32,573 nt of DNA from CAYPQL01 sp964412905 (lineage in GTDB: Bacteria > Patescibacteriota > Minisyncoccia > JAHIHE01 > JAGLIN01): contig CAYPQL010000008.1 in NCBI GenBank assembly GCA_964412905.1, positions 1 through 32,573 on the forward strand, written 5' to 3'. The position numbers and the translations under genes are program-made. Position 1 is the first letter of the stretch. Each line of letters begins with the position of its first letter. A model generated the notes under the pieces. That model ran no database searches, had not been told where the DNA came from, and saw only the letters and a program-made list of their open reading frames with translations. Shown here in pieces: positions 14,783 to 22,617 of this stretch.

Positions 14783-15112
14783 ATGAATACAATCGCTTTT
14801 ACGCATCACAAGGGCGGAACTGGAAAGACGACCGCGTGCATCAATGTGGCGGGGTGGCTTGCTAAGCTTGGGAACCGCGTGCTGGTCGTTGATCTTGATC
14901 CGCAAGGGAACGCGACCACCGGACTCGGGATTGATCGGGAAACAGTCGCTGTATCCACTCTTGATGTTTTGGCGGGAAGAGTGGATATCAAAAAGAGCAT
15001 TTTAAAAACACAATCGGGCGCGCACCTCATATCCGCGACGGCCTCTCTTCTTAAAGGGGAAAGGTATCTGGCGGCGCAACGGGCTTTTTTGAATTATGAA
15101 AGAAATAAATAA
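14783..15112 (+). CDS. Truncated ParA/MinD-type ATPase
   Basis: The 109-aa product (ATG at 14783; an in-frame TTG at 14762 lies in the terminator tail) is clearly the N-terminal third of a ParA-type ATPase. It has the deviant Walker A HHKGGTGKTTACINVAGWLA and the switch motif VVDLDPQGNATTGLGI. After SILKTQSGAHLISATASLLK the family similarity fades, and the frame ends in YLAAQRAFLNYERNK. ParA proteins are normally 250-300 aa, so the Walker B region and the DNA-binding surface are missing. The last 17 nt overlap the next gene. It may be a decayed gene cut by arrival of the kinase cassette, or a short protein kept for another use. No remaining part of the gene is found downstream. Confidence 0.7.
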   Translation: MNTIAFTHHKGGTGKTTACINVAGWLAKLGNRVLVVDLDPQGNATTGLGIDRETVAVSTLDVLAGRVDIKKSILKTQSGAHLISATASLLKGERYLAAQRAFLNYERNK

Positions 15113-15974
15113 AACAAAACAAATGGAAAAGGAAGATGTCAGGCGTGAGCTGGCGATAATCGCCAAACAACTAGCCAAGACCGCCAAGGAAAAAGAAAGT
15201 GTTAGGCTCAGGCTAGTGGCGACGGCTAAGGAAAAGGAAGACGTCAGGCTCAAACTGGCGGAGGCGACCGATAAGTTGGCTCGCGAAGAAAAATTGGCTG
15301 CCATTGGCAAACTGGCCGGCATCATGGCTCATGAGATTAGAAACCCTTTAGGAGTGATTAGGAATTCAATCTATTTCCTTAATATGAAACTTAAAGAAAG
15401 CATTGATGAAAAAGTAAAAAGGCATATGGATATCTTAGAAACTGAAATTGAGAGCTGTGATAAAATTATTTCTGATGTTCTAGAATTTGCCAGGACTAAA
15501 CCGCCTTCCTTTGCGACAGCAGAGATTAATAGCGTGATTCAAGAAGTCATTTCCAAGGCCGATATCCCCGAGACGGTTAAAGTCCAAACTGATTTAGGGG
15601 AAAATTTGCCTAAATTAACAATAGATATCGCTCAAGTCAAACAAGTTTTTTCAAATATTATTTCCAATGCTATTGAGGCCATGCCCAAAGGAGGCGAGTT
15701 AAGAGTTACCACTTCGCAAACAGATTCCTTTATATCCATCGCCCTTAAAGATACCGGGGCGGGCATTCCGAAAGAAAACATTAATAAACTCTTTACCCCG
15801 CTCTTTAGCACCAAAACCAAAGGACTTGGCTTGGGGCTGGCCGCCTGCCAAAACATTATCATTGCTCATCATGGAAAGATTGAATTTGAAAGCAAGGAGG
15901 GGAAGGGAGCAACCTTTAATGTTAAATTGCCCATTGTCCAAAAGGTCGGCACGGGGGAGGAATTAAAAAATTAA
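15096..15974 (+). CDS. Soluble sensor histidine kinase with coiled-coil N-terminus
   Basis: The 292-aa protein is a histidine kinase without membrane helices. Residues 1-68 form a charged coiled coil with near-repeats (AKTAKEKESVRLRL, VATAKEKEDVRLKL). HisKA follows with the H-box MAHEIRNPLG, phospho-acceptor His at residue 79. The ATP-binding domain has an N-box NIISNAIEAM, DTGAGIPKENI, FSTKTKGLGLGL and GKGATFNVKLP. It lacks any recognisable ligand domain, so its input must come through the coiled coil or a partner. An alternative ATG at 15123 would avoid overlap with the ParA fragment. The double receiver gene begins 12 nt after its stop and is the likely phosphate acceptor. Confidence 0.88.
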   Translation: MKEINKTKQMEKEDVRRELAIIAKQLAKTAKEKESVRLRLVATAKEKEDVRLKLAEATDKLAREEKLAAIGKLAGIMAHEIRNPLGVIRNSIYFLNMKLKESIDEKVKRHMDILETEIESCDKIISDVLEFARTKPPSFATAEINSVIQEVISKADIPETVKVQTDLGENLPKLTIDIAQVKQVFSNIISNAIEAMPKGGELRVTTSQTDSFISIALKDTGAGIPKENINKLFTPLFSTKTKGLGLGLAACQNIIIAHHGKIEFESKEGKGATFNVKLPIVQKVGTGEELKN

Positions 15975-15986
15975 CCAAAAATTTGT

Positions 15987-16757
15987 ATGACAAATAATAT
16001 GACAAAAATACTCATAGTAGATGATGATAAGGAGTTTTGCGCAAGTATGACTGATATTTTGGAAGCGAAGGGATATGAGGTGGAATCAGAAAATTCAGGA
16101 GAAGCGGCCATCGCCAAAGTTTCCGCCCAAGGCGGATCCGCCTCAGGCGGAAAAAAATCTTATGATGTAATTCTTATGGACATTAAGATGCCAGATATGA
16201 ATGGAGTGGAGGCCTTTAAGCAAATAAAAAAAATCAGCCCCAAAACCGCGGTAATTATGATAACCGCCTATTCTCTGGAAGATTTAATTAAAGAAGCGCT
16301 TCAAGAAGGAGCTTTTGGCGTTCTGCGAAAACCCTTAGACATTGACAAATTGGTAGAGCAGATTGGACTAGCCAAGGAAAGGGGCATGCTCATACTCGTA
16401 ACAGATGACGACCCCAACACCAGAGAAACCTTTAAAGATGTGTTAGAAGCGAAGGGATATAAGGTATCCACCGCGACAACGGGTGAAGAAGCCATTGAGC
16501 AAAGTAGAGAAAGACCCAGTGATATTTTGTTTATGGATATGAAACTGTCTGCCCTAAATGGCTTGGAAGCGTATTTAGCCATAAAGGAAATAAATCCAAA
16601 GGTTATAGCGGTAATCATCACCGGCTACTATGAGGAAACGAAGGACTTAGTAGATAAAGCGCTGGAAAAAGGCGTCTATACTTTTCTGCAAAAACCGTTG
16701 GATATGGACAAAGTTTTGGCGTTGATTGAAGAATTGCGTAAAAAAAATAAAAAATAA
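15987..16757 (+). CDS. Tandem-receiver response regulator (REC-REC)
   Basis: The 256-aa protein is two receiver domains with no output domain. REC1 (about 6-125) has the acidic pair in LIVDDDKE, acceptor Asp65 in LMDIKMPD, Thr in MITAYS and the Lys in LRKP. REC2 (about 135-250) has LVTDDDPN, acceptor Asp184 in FMDMKL, IITGYY and LQKP. Both could be phosphorylated. REC1 carries a ten-residue insertion SAQGGSASGG (residues 46-55), encoded exactly by a 30-nt double hairpin, just before the strand bearing Asp65. With no DNA-binding part, it should act by protein contact or relay phosphate to partners. It lies between the kinase at 15096 and the single receiver at 16785. Confidence 0.88.
   Translation: MTNNMTKILIVDDDKEFCASMTDILEAKGYEVESENSGEAAIAKVSAQGGSASGGKKSYDVILMDIKMPDMNGVEAFKQIKKISPKTAVIMITAYSLEDLIKEALQEGAFGVLRKPLDIDKLVEQIGLAKERGMLILVTDDDPNTRETFKDVLEAKGYKVSTATTGEEAIEQSRERPSDILFMDMKLSALNGLEAYLAIKEINPKVIAVIITGYYEETKDLVDKALEKGVYTFLQKPLDMDKVLALIEELRKKNKK
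16122..16151. repeat. In-frame 30-nt double mini-hairpin element
   Basis: TCCGCC-CAA-GGCGGA is followed directly by TCCGCC-TCA-GGCGGA: two perfect 6-bp hairpins with 3-nt loops. It occupies ten whole codons of the REC-REC gene. A close relative is at 6378-6408. Confidence 0.85.
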
Positions 16758-16784
16758 TCATTAAAAAAATAAAAATAAAAAACT

Positions 16785-17159
16785 ATGAAGAAAATTTTAT
16801 TAGTAGATGACCGGGAAAATGTGCGTGTAACTTTGCGTGATATTTTTGAGAACGAAGGATATAAGGTTGTGGCAGCTACTACCGGAGAAGAGGCCTTAGA
16901 TATAATAGACAAAGAAAAGCCGGATCTCGCTCTCTTAGATACTGAACTGGATACTGTGGTGCCTAAGAGCATGAATGGACTTGAGCTGTGCCGGCAGATT
17001 AAACAAGTAAAAAAATTGCCCATCAAGGTTATCATTTACACCGGCACGCTTGAAATGATAGATGCCGTAAAGGCAAGACGGATGGGGGCGGATGATTACA
17101 TAATAAAAGGCGAGGACCCGGCAGTTTTGGTCAAGGCGGTAAAAAAACTCATTGGATGA
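16785..17159 (+). CDS. Single-domain response regulator
   Basis: The 124-aa protein is one receiver domain. LLVDDREN provides the acidic pair (the next residue is Arg), Asp52 in LLDTELD is the acceptor, YTGT carries the switch Thr, and YIIKG the conserved Lys. A short insertion after Asp52 (TVVPKSMNG) lengthens the active-site loop. Its TGA stop overlaps the ATG of the PAS kinase (ATGA at 17156-17159), so the two are translationally coupled and probably partners. There is no output domain; it should act by binding a target such as a kinase or pilus motor part. Confidence 0.87.
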   Translation: MKKILLVDDRENVRVTLRDIFENEGYKVVAATTGEEALDIIDKEKPDLALLDTELDTVVPKSMNGLELCRQIKQVKKLPIKVIIYTGTLEMIDAVKARRMGADDYIIKGEDPAVLVKAVKKLIG

Positions 17160-18454
17160 AAAATATGATAAGTAGAGAAAAAACCAAGGAACAGCTTAAA
17201 GAAGACCTTAGAAAAATTAAGGAAGAATTAGCTATACAGAAATGGGGGCTTGAAAAGACACTGAGGGGAATGAAGGTTTTTGTTATAGAACTTATTCAAA
17301 AGAAAAAAGAGGCAGAGGAAGCAAAAGCAAGAAAGGAAGCGATTTTTTCCAGTATCGGCGACGGATTGATCATAACCGATGACAAAGGCGATATTGTTCA
17401 AGTAAACAAAGCTTTTGAGAAACTTCTTGGCTGGAGCGCTAAAGAAGCGATTGGCAAAAAGATGCTGGATGTGGCGCAAAAAGTGGATGAGAACGGGGAA
17501 ATTATTCCTCCCGCCAAACGATCTTTGAGCCGGGTATTAGCAGGTGAAATATCAGCGGGCAAAGTTAGCAGTATTATAAAAACTCATAGCTACATTCGCA
17601 AGGATAAAAGCAAGCTCCCGGTTATAGGAGTTGTAACGCCGGTGATGCTTAATAACAAAATTATAGGAGCGGTTCAAGTATTTCGAGATGTTACTTATGA
17701 GCTAGAGGTTGATAGAGCTAAAACCGAATTTGTTTCGGTCGCCAGCCACCAGCTCCGAACTCCGCTTACGACCATTAAATTATTTACGGAAATGCTGGCG
17801 AACGAAGAAGTCGGAAAATTGAATTCCGCGCAAAAAGATTATGTGAGCAATGCGCGGCAGTCCGCCGAGCGGATGATTAGATTAGTGAACGATCTTTTAA
17901 ATGTTTCCAGATTGGACGCGGGACGGCTTAAAATAGAACCGAAACCGGTTCGGCTGAAGGAGTTTATTCAAAGCATTATTGACGAATTCGCGCTTTCGGG
18001 AAAAGAAGAATGCAAGCGCGAAATTATTTTTAAAAAACCCGAAGGAGAGCTTCCGACAATTCAAGCCGATCCCGATTTGATGCGGCAGGCAATCGGCAAT
18101 TTAATCAATAATGCCGTTAGGTATTCGCCGGAAAATAAATGCAATATTGTTGTCACTCTGAAAAAGAGGGAAGAAACGGACTATTTGATAAGCGTCAAGG
18201 ATAGCGGGATAGGCATTCCCAAAGAAATTCAGCCGAAGATTTTTGAGAAATTTTTCAGAGCGGACAACGCCATAAAATCAACAACCGACGGGACCGGCTT
18301 GGGGCTTTATACCGTAAAGAAAATCATAGAAGCTTCCGGCGGAAAAGTTTGGTTTGAATCCGAAGGAAAAAATCAAGGCTCCACATTTTATATATCCATT
18401 CCGATTACGGGGATGAAAATGAAAGAAGGAGAAATAGGAATTGTCGGGAATTAA
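17156..18454 (+). CDS. PAS-domain soluble histidine kinase
   Basis: The 432-aa kinase has an N-terminal coiled coil (about 5-60) and a PAS domain (about 60-180) recognised by SSIGDGLIITDDKGDIVQVN and FEKLLGWSAKEAIGK. HisKA follows with the H-box FVSVASHQLRTPLTTI, His198. The HATPase domain has NLINNAVRYSP, VKDSGIGIPKEIQ, FFRADN, GTGLGLYTVKKI and QGSTFYISIP. No membrane helix is present, so it senses a cytosolic cue (small ligand, redox or a partner). The H-box type (SHQLRTPL) matches the classic PAS kinase group and differs from the one at 15096. The overlap with the receiver before it points to a cognate pair. Confidence 0.9.
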   Translation: MKNMISREKTKEQLKEDLRKIKEELAIQKWGLEKTLRGMKVFVIELIQKKKEAEEAKARKEAIFSSIGDGLIITDDKGDIVQVNKAFEKLLGWSAKEAIGKKMLDVAQKVDENGEIIPPAKRSLSRVLAGEISAGKVSSIIKTHSYIRKDKSKLPVIGVVTPVMLNNKIIGAVQVFRDVTYELEVDRAKTEFVSVASHQLRTPLTTIKLFTEMLANEEVGKLNSAQKDYVSNARQSAERMIRLVNDLLNVSRLDAGRLKIEPKPVRLKEFIQSIIDEFALSGKEECKREIIFKKPEGELPTIQADPDLMRQAIGNLINNAVRYSPENKCNIVVTLKKREETDYLISVKDSGIGIPKEIQPKIFEKFFRADNAIKSTTDGTGLGLYTVKKIIEASGGKVWFESEGKNQGSTFYISIPITGMKMKEGEIGIVGN

Positions 18455-18472
18455 ATGCGTTGAATTATAAAC

Positions 18473-18717
18473 TTAGGACTTACGAGTTTGAAAGTGTCAT
18501 TCTGAACTTGTTTCAGAATCTTTTATCTATTACATCTAACCAAACCTATAAATCACTAAACCTTTGAATAAATTGAAAATGCGACAACCGTATAAATAGA
18601 AAGGATAGTTGTGTTTGCGTCGCAGGTGAAAGTATGTCGTAAATAAGATAAGTCAGAATGTAAGACAATGAAGATCCTGAAACAAGTTCAGGATGACAGA
18701 AAATAAGGGAGTCCTAT
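18473..18717. repeat. Palindromic repeat, family C, with outer arms
   Basis: Inner arms tgtcattctgaacttgtttc plus agaatctt (18495-18522) and aagatcctgaaacaagttca plus ggatgaca pair almost fully, 150 nt apart. Outer taggact (18474-18480) and agtccta (18710-18716) also pair. The centre is A/T-rich without an open frame. It separates the PAS kinase from the next receiver and fills most of that 290-nt gap. Confidence 0.75.
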
Positions 18718-18744
18718 AATTATCAAAATTAACCATCAAAAATT

Positions 18745-19125
18745 ATGAACAAAAACAAAAAAATACTGATTGTTGATGATGAAAAGCTTATCGCAAAAGC
18801 GTTTAGTGATCATTTTGAGAGAGAGGGTTATGAGATTGAAACGGCGTCTGACGGGGAAGAGGGGATTGCCAAGGCGAAAGAATTCAATCCCGATTTGATT
18901 CTGCTTGATATCATTATGCCGAAGATGGATGGCATTTCCGCGCTGAAGGAATTAAAGAAAGATCCCGCCACGAAACAAATTCCCGTTATTATGCTCACAA
19001 ATCTTCCCGATGTTCCCAAATATGTTGACGAGGCGCGGAAGGCCGGAAGCGTTGATTATTTGATTAAAGCCGATTACGGACTAAAAGAGCTGGAGGAAAA
19101 AATAAATAAAGCGTTGGAGCGCTAA
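18745..19125 (+). CDS. Single-domain response regulator
   Basis: The 126-aa receiver has LIVDDEK, acceptor Asp55 in LLDIIMPKMDG, MLTN as the switch position and LIKAD for the conserved Lys. The stretch LPDVPKYVDEARKAGSVDY and the C-terminal YGLKELEEKINKAL resemble its neighbour at 19157, suggesting an old tandem duplication. It has no output domain. It follows a palindromic repeat, so it may be the first gene of a unit that runs into the pilus genes. Confidence 0.87.
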   Translation: MNKNKKILIVDDEKLIAKAFSDHFEREGYEIETASDGEEGIAKAKEFNPDLILLDIIMPKMDGISALKELKKDPATKQIPVIMLTNLPDVPKYVDEARKAGSVDYLIKADYGLKELEEKINKALER

Positions 19126-19156
19126 AACATTAAAACAATTTAACAATAAAGTACTC

Positions 19157-19552
19157 ATGGAAATAAAAAAAGAGAAAAGCAGAAAAATTCTTTTGGCTGA
19201 AGACGACAAGTTTATTTCCCGCGCTTACAAAGACGGAATGGAGCGCGCCGGGTTTGAGATAATTATCGCCTTAGACGGAGCAGAGGCGATAAAAAAAATT
19301 AAATCGGAAAATCCCGATTTGATTTTGCTTGATTTGATAATGCCGGAAAAAAACGGTTTTGAGGTTTTGGAGGAAATAAAAATGGATGACGAGTTAAAAA
19401 ATATACCGGTAGTCATTCTTTCTAATTTAGGCCAGGATTCGGATATTGAAAAAGGCAAAGCGCTGGGCGCCGCGGATTATTTAATCAAGAGCAATTTATC
19501 AATGAAAGAAGTGATAGAGAAAGTGAAATTTCATTTAGCCAAGAAAAAATGA
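19157..19552 (+). CDS. Single-domain response regulator coupled to PilB
   Basis: The 131-aa receiver has LLAEDDKF (acidic pair), acceptor Asp59 in LLDLIMPEKNG, ILSN as the switch position and LIKSN with the conserved Lys. The basic N-terminus (MEIKKEKSRK) is longer than usual. Its TGA overlaps the ATG of the PilB N-domain gene (ATGA at 19549-19552), so the two are translationally coupled. In chemotaxis-like systems of twitching bacteria, single receivers steer the pilus motor; such a role is inferred here from position only. Confidence 0.87.
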   Translation: MEIKKEKSRKILLAEDDKFISRAYKDGMERAGFEIIIALDGAEAIKKIKSENPDLILLDLIMPEKNGFEVLEEIKMDDELKNIPVVILSNLGQDSDIEKGKALGAADYLIKSNLSMKEVIEKVKFHLAKKK

Positions 19553-20058
19553 ATATTCCAAATAAAAGATTGAAAGAACTTCTTGTGAATCCCGGCCATA
19601 TCGCCGAGGCGGATTTTGAATTGGCGGCGAAAGAGGCGCGGGAGCAAGAAAAAGATATTCAGGATATTTTGGCGGAAAAGGAGCTTATCAGAGATGAGCA
19701 GCTCGGACAGCTGCTGGCCGAAAATTCAGGCTTTCCTTTTGTTAATCTTAAAAACGAAAAAATAGACGAAGGAGTTTTGAATTTAATTCCGGAATTGGTG
19801 GCTCGCTCCAAAGGCGCGATTGTTTTTGGAAGAGACAAGGAGGCCGTTAAAGCCGGTATGACAAATCCCGAAGATTTGGAGACAAGGCATCTTATAGAAA
19901 AAAGAGTCGGGCAAAAAGTCCTCCCTTTCTATATAACTTCCCGGGACTTGAGAGCGGCTCTTGAATTTTATAACAATTCCCTGAAAGATGAGTTTGACAA
20001 GATTTTAAAAAGCTTGCGGGATAAAAATTCATCTCGAGAAGAGAGAGAGATGAATTAA
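19549..20058 (+). CDS. pilB: PilB N-terminal domain (separate frame)
   Basis: The 169-aa product corresponds to the N-terminal (T2SSE_N/MshEN-like) part of a type IV pilus extension ATPase. DEQLGQLLAENSGFPFVNL, LIPELVARSKGAIVFGRD and AGMTNPEDLETRHLIEKRVG follow the usual order of that domain. The frame ends with SSREEREMN at a TAA, two bases before the GTG of the ATPase gene. The break falls in the linker between domains and within a GA repeat; removing one GA would join the two parts into one protein of about 565-570 aa, the normal PilB size. Either a natural split, a switchable frame, or a sequence error. Confidence 0.85.
   Translation: MNIPNKRLKELLVNPGHIAEADFELAAKEAREQEKDIQDILAEKELIRDEQLGQLLAENSGFPFVNLKNEKIDEGVLNLIPELVARSKGAIVFGRDKEAVKAGMTNPEDLETRHLIEKRVGQKVLPFYITSRDLRAALEFYNNSLKDEFDKILKSLRDKNSSREEREMN
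20040..20050 (+). repeat. GA dinucleotide tract at the PilB break
   Basis: AGAGAGAGAGA precedes tgaattaatagtg. Loss of two bases here changes the reading from E-E-R-E-M-N-stop to E-E-R-D-E-L-I-V-T-I-V-D and continues straight into the ATPase. Confidence 0.7.
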
Positions 20059-20060
20059 TA

Positions 20061-21257
20061 GTGACTATCGTTGATTTATTGCTTAAATACGGCAATCAGA
20101 ACAAAGCTTCCGATATTCATCTTGAGCCTTACGCAAATAAAGTCGTTGTCCGTTTCCGCATAGACGGCGTGATGCATAAGGTTCTTGAATTGCCCAAAGA
20201 TTTGCATGAGATTATTTTGGCCAGAATTAAAGTTTTAGCGAAAATTCGCACTGACGAACATCGCGCCGCCCAAGACGGAAAATTGCGATTTTCCGCCGAA
20301 GATGAAGTTGTTGATGTAAGGGTGTCCATCGTTCCGATAATTGAAGGCGAGAATGCGGTGATGAGATTGTTGTCCGCCAAAAATCGCCGGTTTAGTCTGG
20401 CCGATCTTGGTTTTTCAGCTCAGAATTTAAAGAAGGTGGAAAGAGCCATTAAAAAACCGCACGGGATGATTTTAGTTACGGGACCGACCGGCTCCGGAAA
20501 GAGCACGACTTTATACGCGATTATGAAAATTTTAAATAAACCCAGCATTCATATTTCCACCATTGAAGATCCGGTGGAATATGACATTGAAGGCATTTCT
20601 CAAATTCAAGTTAACGAAAAAACCAATTTAACATTCGCCAAGGGCTTGCGCGCGATTGTCCGCCAGGATCCCGATATTATTATGGTCGGCGAAATCAGAG
20701 ACACGGAAACAGCCGGCATCGCCGTTAATTCCGCTTTGACCGGCCATTTGGTTTTATCAACCTTGCATACCAACGACGCGGCTTCCACCTTGCCTCGCTT
20801 GATTGATATGAAAGTGGAGCCTTTTCTAACGGCTTCAACGGTTAATGTAATTGTGGCGCAGAGATTAATCCGAAAAATCTGCGAGAAATGCAGGGTAAGC
20901 TATGAAATAAATATGAAAACGCCGGAACAAGAAAATATGATCATTGAAAAAAATATTGTTGAAGAATTGCCGGAGGAAATTAAGAAAAAGTTTTTTAATA
21001 AAGATAAGATAATTTTATATCGCGGGACCGGATGCAAAGTCTGCGGACAGACCGGCTACACCAGCCGGGTGGGAATTTTTGAGGTATTGGAAATGTCAGC
21101 GGAGATCAGAGATTTAGTTAATAAAAAAAGCGATAGCGACGAAATTTTGAAAAAATCCAAGGAACAAGATATGAAAACAATGCTTGAGGATGGGCTGGAA
21201 AAAGTTTTAAACGGCGTAACTACATTGGAAGAAGTGGCGAGGGTGACGAAGGAGTGA
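20061..21257 (+). CDS. pilB: PilB ATPase domain (type IV pilus extension motor)
   Basis: The 398-aa product is the motor half of PilB/GspE, which powers pilus assembly. It opens TIVDLLLKYGNQNKASDIHL, the conserved entry to the N2 domain. Walker A GPTGSGKST is at residues 141-149, the Asp box and Walker B appear in DPDIIMVGEIRDTET, and the His box in SALTGHLVLSTLHTND. The two Cys pairs CEKC and CKVCGQTGYTSRVG form the zinc site of extension ATPases, which retraction ATPases (PilT) lack. Translation would begin at a GTG, with the GA-rich tract as a possible weak ribosome site, or by frame correction from the preceding frame, which is open in this phase back to 20025. Confidence 0.93.
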   Translation: MTIVDLLLKYGNQNKASDIHLEPYANKVVVRFRIDGVMHKVLELPKDLHEIILARIKVLAKIRTDEHRAAQDGKLRFSAEDEVVDVRVSIVPIIEGENAVMRLLSAKNRRFSLADLGFSAQNLKKVERAIKKPHGMILVTGPTGSGKSTTLYAIMKILNKPSIHISTIEDPVEYDIEGISQIQVNEKTNLTFAKGLRAIVRQDPDIIMVGEIRDTETAGIAVNSALTGHLVLSTLHTNDAASTLPRLIDMKVEPFLTASTVNVIVAQRLIRKICEKCRVSYEINMKTPEQENMIIEKNIVEELPEEIKKKFFNKDKIILYRGTGCKVCGQTGYTSRVGIFEVLEMSAEIRDLVNKKSDSDEILKKSKEQDMKTMLEDGLEKVLNGVTTLEEVARVTKE

Positions 21258-21319
21258 GTTTGTAATTTGTCGCTGCGCTTTACGCTCTAAAATGTAATGA
21301 GATTGAAATGCGAAGTTCT

Positions 21320-21427
21320 AACATAAAAACATAAAAACATTAAAACATGAAAACATTCGGCTTCGCCTTAAAACATTAAAACATGAAAACACTAGAACAT
21401 GAAAACATGAAAACACAAAAACAAGAA
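21320..21427 (+). repeat. AAAACATTAAAACATG simple repeat, overlapping the PilC start
   Basis: Imperfect repeats of acattaaaacatgaaaac fill the gap and run into the coding sequence; three ATGs of pilC (21383, 21398, 21407) lie inside it. The rest of the 125-nt gap is unremarkable. Confidence 0.8.
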
Positions 21428-22501
21428 AAAAAATCGGTTCTTGAATTTGATATTAACATATTCGGCGTTTCTCTTACTCAAAAAGCGCTTTTGGCAAGGC
21501 ATTTGAGCGTGATGATTCAGGCCGGTTTGACTTTGTCCGAAGCGTTTGCGATCATTCAATCTCAGGCTCGCGGAAAGCTCAAAAAAATTTTAGGCAAAGT
21601 ATTGTTATCCGTGAGGTCCGGCCAAAGCTTGTCCGATTCTTTCGCGCGCTACCCTAAAGTTTTTTCAGGTTTTTTCATTAATGTTGTCCGTTCCGGCGAA
21701 TTGTCCGGAACCTTGGCGGAAAATTTATCCAATATTGCCGAACAGCTGGAAAAAGACAACGATCTCCGCGCCAAAATAAAAGGGGCGATGTACTATCCGA
21801 TAATTGTTACTTCCGCCGCTTTTGTTATGGGCTTGGCGATGTCCTTTTTTGTTTTGCCGAAAATCACCCCTCTTTTTGAAGGCCTTAAAACAGAATTGCC
21901 TCTTTCAACGCAGGCGCTGATTTGGTTTTCAAAATTAATTCGCGATCACGGGAGCTTGCTTATTCTGGGTATTGCTATTTTTATTGCATTTTTTGTTTGG
22001 TTCATCAAGCAAAAATCCACCAGATTCATAACGCATTGGATCGCGCTTCAATTGCCCGTTGTCAAAAATATTATTCGCAATTCCAATTTAGCTCGGTTCT
22101 GCAGGACTTTAGCCACGCTTTTGAAAAGCGGTTTGAATATTGACGAAGCTTTGGTTATCACGCAAGCAACTTTATCAAATTATTATTTTCAGCAAAGTTT
22201 GGATGTTGTGAGCTTGCATGTTTCCAAGGGCGGGAAAATATCCGGATCTTTGAAAGAGTTTGAGAATTTATATCCGCAGATTACCACTCAAATGATCAAA
22301 GTCGGCGAGGAATCCGGAGAGCTTGAAAAAACGCTTTTTTACTTGGCGGAATTTTACGACAAAGAGGTTGATAATACGACTAAATCTTTGGCGACTTTGA
22401 TTGAACCCGTTCTTTTGATCGGAGTGGGATTAGTCGTGGCTTTTCTGGCCTTATCGATTATCACGCCGATATATGAGATCACGGGCAGCATCAAACGCTA
22501 G
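21383..22501 (+). CDS. pilC: PilC-type platform protein of the type IV pilus
   Basis: The 372-aa inner-membrane protein belongs to the GspF/PilC family, the platform on which PilB assembles pilins. Two copies of the family domain are seen. The first begins KALLARHLSVMIQAGLTLSEA (about residue 33) and the second LARFCRTLATLLKSGLNIDEA (about 237), each followed by a helical bundle and the VRSGELSGTL / VGEESGELEKTL turns. Membrane segments lie near 135-160, 190-210 and 345-368. The first 20 residues (MKTLEHENMKTQKQEKK) are simple-repeat DNA read as protein, so the true start may be any of three ATGs. PilC lies downstream of PilB in the usual order. Confidence 0.93.
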   Translation: MKTLEHENMKTQKQEKKSVLEFDINIFGVSLTQKALLARHLSVMIQAGLTLSEAFAIIQSQARGKLKKILGKVLLSVRSGQSLSDSFARYPKVFSGFFINVVRSGELSGTLAENLSNIAEQLEKDNDLRAKIKGAMYYPIIVTSAAFVMGLAMSFFVLPKITPLFEGLKTELPLSTQALIWFSKLIRDHGSLLILGIAIFIAFFVWFIKQKSTRFITHWIALQLPVVKNIIRNSNLARFCRTLATLLKSGLNIDEALVITQATLSNYYFQQSLDVVSLHVSKGGKISGSLKEFENLYPQITTQMIKVGEESGELEKTLFYLAEFYDKEVDNTTKSLATLIEPVLLIGVGLVVAFLALSIITPIYEITGSIKR

Positions 22502-22502
22502 C

Positions 22503-22617
22503 AGGAAAACATTAAAACACAAGAACATTAAAACATTAAAACATGAAAACACAAGAACATGAAAACACAAGAACAATAAAACAAAATTGTTTTAATGTTT
22601 TATTGTTTTCGTGTTTT
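22503..22617. repeat. AAAACATTAAAACA repeat with an inverted copy
   Basis: The direct repeat is followed by its own inverse. Arms at 22562-22582 and 22597-22617 pair over 21 bases with two mismatches. Both arms lie inside the first 25 codons of the next gene. Confidence 0.75.

Noticed and set aside
21320..21427. Possible CRISPR-like array
   Set aside because: The AAAACATTAAAACA units are short, irregular and without unique spacers; no cas genes are present.
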